A program made the position numbers and the translations under genes. A stretch of DNA of 42,244 nucleotides from Candidatus Zambryskiibacteriota bacterium (GTDB taxonomy: Bacteria > Patescibacteriota > Minisyncoccia > Phycocordibacterales > DATDWN01). The notes under the pieces were generated by a model. The model was not told the DNA's origin and did no database searches. It saw nothing but the letters and a program-made list of their open reading frames with translations. This document shows, in pieces, positions 37,553-42,244 of the stretch; positions within the stretch are counted from its first letter, which is position 1, and every line of letters begins with the position of its first letter. Location: NCBI GenBank assembly GCA_026394775.1, contig JAPLZY010000025.1, positions 1 through 42,244 on the forward strand, written 5' to 3'.

Positions 37553-39151
37553 ATGATTGAAAATCAACTTACATTATTAAATGAAACAACACTTGAGAGT
37601 CTAAACGAAACCGACGAAATCAAGATTGTTAAAAATTTTACCGAGGTAGGTCTCAAGGTTCTTGGGGCTGATTTTGGTTTTGTGTGGCTCAACTCTTCTT
37701 TTTCCAGAGATTTAAAATTAGTTTATAAAAGTGCTCATGTTCCGTTTACTCCAAACATTCCGCGAAAAGGTGGTCGAAATTATACCGCTATAGAAAATTC
37801 TACACCAGATTTTATTACTGAAACAGAAAACACACCTGACGCTCACTACGTAAGTAAACATGTCAAAAGTTTTGCTATTATCCCGCTTGTATACAAAGAA
37901 GCTGTGTATGGCAGTATTGTTTTTTGTTTCAAAAAACGAGAAGTATTTCATCAAGAAAAAAAGATCCTCTCTACTTTTATTGGGACAAGTGTCGCTCAAA
38001 GTATCACAATCAGCAGGTTGATTATGAGTGAACGTGATGCACGTATTTTTTCAGAAAAACAAGAAGCTCATTTTAGAGGGTTGATAGAAAATAGTTATGA
38101 AATAATTGCTCATATACATAAGTCAGGCAAGATCTTGTTTATAAGTAAGTCTGTAGAAAGAATACTCGGATTCAGTATTGATGACATTATCGGTAAAAAC
38201 ATAAATGAATTTACCTATACCCTCGATTGCAAAAGAAAATTAAATTATATGGCTAAAATTTCTCGAAATCCCGGAATGAACCATGTTGTAGAGTTTTGTT
38301 CTAAACACAAAGACGGTTCGGTGTTACAGCTTGAATCAATATCGAGTAGCAAGATTGGAGATAAAACTATGGGAGGTATAGTAGTCAATATACGAGATGT
38401 AACAGAGCGAAAGAAATTTGAATTGATAAAAGAAACTAAGAGATTGCTTGAGGAAGAAAGACTTAAAATAGAATCGATTGCTGATGCGACACATGAACTT
38501 CGTACTCCACTTGCGATCATAAAAGGTAATGTGGATTTGGCTCTGCTTAAGACGAGTAAACGCCTCAAGTCGCCACAGAGTGCTTTTCGTGCTATTGATC
38601 ATGAAATAAAACACCTTTCAAATATTCTTGCCGACCTGACATTGATAACTTCTAAAAAAGAAGAATCTAAACACAAGGTTGTGTATGAGAAAGTAGATAT
38701 TGGAAGTTTAGTAAAAAAAGTGGTGCAGAGATTTAAGGTGTTGAGTGCTAAGAAAAATATCACTATTTCAGTTTTAAAGATGCCTCGCATGTCTGTCGTG
38801 GGGGACACTTTTTATCTCGAGAAAATGCTCGCAAATCTAATTAAAAATTCAATCACCTATGGAAACAGAAATGGCCACACATGTATTGAAGTTAATTCTT
38901 CACAGGGATTTGCTGTGTTTACAGTCAGTGATGATGGGGTGGGTATAAAAGAAGCAGATTTACCTCATGTATTTGAGAGATTTTATAAAGGAGACAAGTC
39001 GCATAAGTCAGATGGTCAAAGTACTGGCCTTGGACTTGCTATCGTAAAATGGATTGCAGAAATTCATGGCGGAACAGTGAGTGTAAAAAGAAGGAAAGAA
39101 AAAGGCACAGTTTTTACTGTTTCTTTACCCATTCAAAAAGTGGTGAAGTAA
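37553..39151 (+). CDS. GAF-PAS sensor histidine kinase
   Basis: PAS segment, H-box DATHELRTPLAIIKGN, GIKEADLPHVFERFYKGD, GLGLAIVKWIAEIHGG. Confidence 0.93.
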   Translation: MIENQLTLLNETTLESLNETDEIKIVKNFTEVGLKVLGADFGFVWLNSSFSRDLKLVYKSAHVPFTPNIPRKGGRNYTAIENSTPDFITETENTPDAHYVSKHVKSFAIIPLVYKEAVYGSIVFCFKKREVFHQEKKILSTFIGTSVAQSITISRLIMSERDARIFSEKQEAHFRGLIENSYEIIAHIHKSGKILFISKSVERILGFSIDDIIGKNINEFTYTLDCKRKLNYMAKISRNPGMNHVVEFCSKHKDGSVLQLESISSSKIGDKTMGGIVVNIRDVTERKKFELIKETKRLLEEERLKIESIADATHELRTPLAIIKGNVDLALLKTSKRLKSPQSAFRAIDHEIKHLSNILADLTLITSKKEESKHKVVYEKVDIGSLVKKVVQRFKVLSAKKNITISVLKMPRMSVVGDTFYLEKMLANLIKNSITYGNRNGHTCIEVNSSQGFAVFTVSDDGVGIKEADLPHVFERFYKGDKSHKSDGQSTGLGLAIVKWIAEIHGGTVSVKRRKEKGTVFTVSLPIQKVVK

Positions 39152-39270
39152 TTTTCTTTTTTTGTCATCATGTGCTCAGTCTAACGGCATTGTGTCCAAG
39201 GAGGGTTCAATCTTTTGTCTAAGGCAGACCCTTTTGGTGGTTTAATATTTAATACTAATTAATTTTGTAT

Positions 39271-39420
39271 ATGTTAACAACAATCGCAATTATACTCATT
39301 GTTCTTTGGCTCTTGGGGATTATAACTTCTTACACAATTGGTGGGTTTATTCATGTTCTCCTTGTGATTGGAATCATCATGATCTTGGTACGTCTGATAC
39401 GTGGTGAAAAAATTGTATAA
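39271..39420 (+). CDS. lmo0937-family small membrane protein
   Basis: MLTTIAIILIVLWLLGIITSYTIGGFIHVLLVIGIIMILVRLIRGEKIV* (49 aa; below the supplied track's size cut-off). Confidence 0.85.
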   Translation: MLTTIAIILIVLWLLGIITSYTIGGFIHVLLVIGIIMILVRLIRGEKIV

Positions 39421-39439
39421 ATAGCGATAACCTTTTGTT

Positions 39440-40360
39440 TTAATTAAAAATCTTTGAGAGATACTTATTGATTGTTCGTTGGTCAAAATCATAAAAGTTC
39501 TTATTTTCGACATGTAGTCGTGTTGCTAATTCTACGCCAACAAATCTCCAGTGCCATGGTTCAAATTGGTAAAATGTATTGCCTTTAGGATAAGAAAGTA
39601 TAAAGCCATAGCGGTGAGCATTTTCAAGTAGCCATATGTATGATGGTGTTTTTTCAAACTTACCTAATGACTCACCATTTGATGGGGTGGTAAAATCGAC
39701 CGTGCTACCGAGCTGGTGTTCCGAGTATCCTTGATCTGCGGAAAATTTGTTTGCAGCAGTGCTCCCATATTGGACTTTGTAGCCAGTTTTTAAAGATACC
39801 TGGGTGTTAAAAGAACGGTAGGCAGAAAGAACGGTGAGTGGTATAGAGGCTTCGTTTGCACTTCGTACCATCGCTTCAAGATAAGGTTTAACTGCTGTGT
39901 GGATTTTCTCCACTTTTTCTTTTCGTTGTAAGTAGTTTGTGTCTATATCAGCAAGTGATGAGGGGATATAGTTTTCATTTAAAAAGTACACCGAAGAATA
40001 TTTTTGTAAGAGCTCTTTGTCTGTTTGACTGAGCTTGTAAAGCTCTCCTACAGTGCTGGAAATAATTTCAATCTGCTGTGCGTAAGAGTTGTTTTTAATT
40101 TGCTCATTTTGCAAACCTTTTTGTAAATCTGTATTTTGAGTTTGAGCTAAAGAAAGATTTTCTTCTAAGGTTTTAATATTTCCACGTAAGGTGACGGTGG
40201 TAGAGGCGAGTTCATCTTGAGTGTTTTTTAGCAGTGTATTGAGTGTTTTGTATTGATAGGTGCCATAGCCAAGTAAACCAAGAGCAATAACCAAGACAGT
40301 AATCCATCCGTATGCAAGTGGAAAGAGAGAATGAGATCCATGGGAGCTGTGTTTTGTCAT
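39440..40360 (-). CDS. VanY/LAS-type D-alanyl-D-alanine carboxypeptidase
   Basis: SAYRSFNTQ, SEHQLGSTVDF, PWHWRFVG; N-terminal TM and coiled coil. Confidence 0.92.
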   Translation of the reverse strand: MTKHSSHGSHSLFPLAYGWITVLVIALGLLGYGTYQYKTLNTLLKNTQDELASTTVTLRGNIKTLEENLSLAQTQNTDLQKGLQNEQIKNNSYAQQIEIISSTVGELYKLSQTDKELLQKYSSVYFLNENYIPSSLADIDTNYLQRKEKVEKIHTAVKPYLEAMVRSANEASIPLTVLSAYRSFNTQVSLKTGYKVQYGSTAANKFSADQGYSEHQLGSTVDFTTPSNGESLGKFEKTPSYIWLLENAHRYGFILSYPKGNTFYQFEPWHWRFVGVELATRLHVENKNFYDFDQRTINKYLSKIFN

Positions 40361-40489
40361 AGCTACATTCTACCATAATGGGGTAGATACATGCTTTTTG
40401 ACTTACAGCTTTTTGTACAAGAATGCACGGAATTTTTTGTCTTGAAAATAGTCAGTGTCTCGATTGTCTCTGTGCTACTATAGGTATAT

Positions 40490-40807
40490 ATGGAATCAGG
40501 ATTTAAAAAAGAAATTTCTGGCGGTACTGCACACAAGCTTCCTATGGATTTGCAAAATACACTTCTTTCTTCTCCAAAAGCTCTTTTGCTCTGGGAAGAC
40601 ATTACGCCGCTTGCTCGCAATGAGTGGATTTGTTGGGTGGAGTCGGTCAAAAGAGAAGATACGAGGGGGGAACATCTCGAGAGAGTTGTTCCTGAGTTAA
40701 TAGGGGGAAAACGGCGTCCCTGTTGTTGGATTGGATGTGTTCATCGAAAGGATAAGGTAATGAGCGCTTCGCAGAAGTATATATTAGGAAAGAAAGGGAA
40801 AAAATAA
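40490..40807 (+). CDS. YdeI/OmdA-like protein
   Basis: LWEDITPLARNEWICWVESVKREDTRGEHLERVVPELIGGKRRPCCW. Confidence 0.7.
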   Translation: MESGFKKEISGGTAHKLPMDLQNTLLSSPKALLLWEDITPLARNEWICWVESVKREDTRGEHLERVVPELIGGKRRPCCWIGCVHRKDKVMSASQKYILGKKGKK

Positions 40808-40877
40808 GGAGAGTTGTTTAAGTTTTATATAAAGAAACCACCCGCGAAGCGATGGCTTCTGCGGGTGAGTGATTAAG

Positions 40878-41162
40878 TTAGTAATCAAAATTAATTGAGG
40901 TAGCTTCACCGAAGACAGCTTTCAGTCCGTTTGATATTGCTTTCATAAGATTATGGCTTATCCGATTGAGCTTGACTTGAGAAAGATTGCGAACCTTCCG
41001 TGTATCAACTGTCAGGAATAATCCATCAGCTCGAGTCGTTTCTTTAGGATGCGCAAGGATTACTGTAAGCCATAGATGAGTTTGTTCTATTTCTGGTTTC
41101 CGGTACCAGCTGGCTAGCACAGCCTCGTCAATACTTTTCTGGGTTCTTTTGTCTATTTTCAT
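40878..41162 (-). CDS. uncharacterised small protein
   Basis: 94-aa ORF; TTGACA upstream and CCCGCAGAAGC/GCTTCGCGGG terminator downstream on minus. Confidence 0.6.
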   Translation of the reverse strand: MKIDKRTQKSIDEAVLASWYRKPEIEQTHLWLTVILAHPKETTRADGLFLTVDTRKVRNLSQVKLNRISHNLMKAISNGLKAVFGEATSINFDY

Positions 41163-41269
41163 TTAGTTCCTTTGTTACCATAACATCTATAGTTAAATTG
41201 TCAAAAAATTCGTAATATTCCAATAGCTTTGAAATATTCATTTAACCTTGTTTGCAATCTGCCTAATTT

Positions 41270-41297
41270 TTGATAGTATTTCTGTATCGGATATAGG
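41270..41297 (+). promoter_or_regulatory. candidate promoter for the tRNA-Asn locus
   Basis: TTGATA-16-TATAGG. Confidence 0.45.
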
Positions 41298-41308
41298 TCC
41301 GTACCACA

Positions 41309-41448
41309 TTCCGCGGTACTCTGTGGTGGAGTGAGAGCTGATATTATCAGCTCGCAAGACCTTGCCAGAGCTTTTGTAAATTTAGTAATTTCAAAAGATC
41401 GACAAGGTGTACAGTCTCTGTAAGAGAAGCGACTGTTCTGTCGTTTGC
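41309..41448 (+). pseudogene. tRNA-Asn-like 5' half interrupted by structured motif copy C
   Basis: ATTCCGCGGTACTCTGTGGTGGAGTG and AAGCGACTGTTCTGTCGTTTG align to ATTCCGCGGTAGCTCAGTGGTAGAGC and AAGCGACTGTTAATCGCTTGG of the adjacent tRNA-Asn. Confidence 0.55.
41335..41427 (+). other. structured motif copy C
   Basis: GAGCTGA-TATTA-TCAGCTC GCAAGACCTTGCC..CTTTTG..CAAAAG..GACAAGGTGTACAG TCTC-TGTAA-GAGA. Confidence 0.75.
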
Positions 41449-41501
41449 AAACTTCATTTTGGTCACTAAGATTTAGTGGTCAAATAGAGTTTACAAACCA
41501 T

Positions 41502-41810
41502 TCCGCGGTAGCTCAGTGGTAGAGCAAGCGACTGTAAAATTGCAGCTTCCAAGAGAAATCTTGGTTGACAAATGAGGTGAATTCGGGGAAACCCCACGGT
41601 TGTAAAGACCAGGACAATCCCGAGCCAAGCCTTGAAAGAAATTTCAAGGAAGGTGTAGAGACTATCTCGCAAGAGAGTACTCGGTGTAACAGCCCAGGAA
41701 GCGCCTCACTCCTAAGTCCGAAAGGATATGGAGATGATATAGTCCATGCTTTCAGTAATGAAAGGAGCCATGTAATCGCTTGGTCGTAGGTTCGATCCCT
41801 ACCCGCGGAG
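41502..41810 (+). tRNA. tRNA-Asn(GUU) interrupted by a group I intron
   Basis: Spliced: TCCGCGGTAGCTCAGTGGTAGAGCAAGCGACTGTTAATCGCTTGGTCGTAGGTTCGATCCCTACCCGCGGAG; full cloverleaf, anticodon loop CTGTTAA; CCA not fully encoded. Confidence 0.9.
41536..41772 (+). other. group I intron (tRNA-type, IC3-like), no ORF
   Basis: P1 CUGU/GCAG with U.G at the 5' splice site; terminal G at 41772; GACAATCCCGAGCCAAGC, AAGGTGTAGAGACTAT and GATATAGTCC core segments; P7 GACTAT/ATAGTC. Confidence 0.9.
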
Positions 41811-41854
41811 CAGTAGAAAATCTTAAATCCCCGAAAGGGGATTTTTGATTTTCC

Positions 41855-41995
41855 TGCTCCGCGGGAGAAATCAGATGTTATCTGATTTCGCTAGGGATCG
41901 AAAACCTGTGATAGTTTTTTTGTGAGTTAATACGAAACAAAAAACAGAACAGGTGTACCGTTCATGTAATGAAAGATCACCCTACCCGCGGAGCA
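41855..41995 (+). other. structured motif copy D enclosed by inverted tRNA-Asn 3'-end sequence
   Basis: TGCTCCGCGGG/CCCGCGGAGCA closing arms; GAAATCAGA-TGTTA-TCTGATTTC; ACCTG..GTTTTTTTGT..AACAAAAAAC..CAGGTGTACCG TTCA-TGTAA-TGAA. Confidence 0.7.
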
Positions 41996-42163
41996 AGACA
42001 AACCCCGAAAGGGTTTTATTAACAAAAATAATTTTTGAACTTTTGTATAAAATAGTAGTTGACATACATTTTTATTTGTTCTATTGTGTTGTTTAGGAGG
42101 AAGGGCACCCACAACTCTCAATTCGAATTTAAATACAAACTAATTTCTCCACAGAAGGAAGCG

Positions 42164-42244
42164 TCACAGCTTCTTTTTTCGTCTCCGATGTTGTTTGAGT
42201 ACTTCTCCAGGAGTCTTGTAATCAAGACATTTCATGATCCTCCG
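42164..42244 (-). mobile_element. C-terminus of an IS30-family-like transposase, cut by the window edge
   Basis: Minus frame RRIMKCLDYKTPGEVLKQHRRRKKKL*; the CLxYKTPxEV motif is typical of IS30 transposase C-termini. Confidence 0.65.

Noticed and set aside
41502-41810. Reading the interrupted tRNA as tRNA-Tyr(GUA)
   Set aside because: That register (CTGTAAA loop) would not leave the required intron-terminal G or a U.G P1 pair, and bacterial tRNA-Tyr has a long variable arm. The Asn(GUU) register satisfies the intron rules and matches tRNA-Asn features.

Overview
The window reads as a chromosomal segment of a Patescibacteria/CPR-like bacterium. This is inferred from gene content and AT-rich intergenic repeats; there is no rRNA to confirm it. 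Core genes are rpoB-rpoC-dnaG-rpoD, a UvrD/AddB-like helicase-nuclease, uppP, hisS, truB, typA, eno, gpmI, mscL, a response regulator/histidine kinase pair and a VanY-like carboxypeptidase. Many short single-gene units with their own promoter, Shine-Dalgarno and terminator lie between them. The most unusual content is non-coding: (1) a recurring structured motif of four copies (5574-5655, 13229-13310, 41335-41427, 41867-41973). Each has a variable-sequence hairpin, a CCUUG/CAAGG-type stem enclosing another hairpin, an invariant GGUGUAC, and a hairpin with an invariant UGUAA loop, and stem sequences change in a compensatory way. Two copies sit in tRNA-Asn-derived sequence on either side of tRNA-Asn. 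(2) A tRNA-Asn(GUU) gene split by a ~237-nt group I intron in its anticodon loop. (3) A ~490-nt GC-rich structured RNA gene (20650-21140) with a clear promoter and terminator that I could not assign to a known family. (4) Several families of long nested-hairpin intergenic elements, one with three covarying copies. (5) In-frame tandem 30-bp palindromic units inside uppP. (6) A long branched RNA structure in the rpoB leader and a separate small-RNA-like unit upstream of it. Transposase remnants flank the window: a possible IS200-like C-terminus at the left edge and an IS30-like C-terminus at the right edge. No searches or folding programs were run. Structures were paired by eye.
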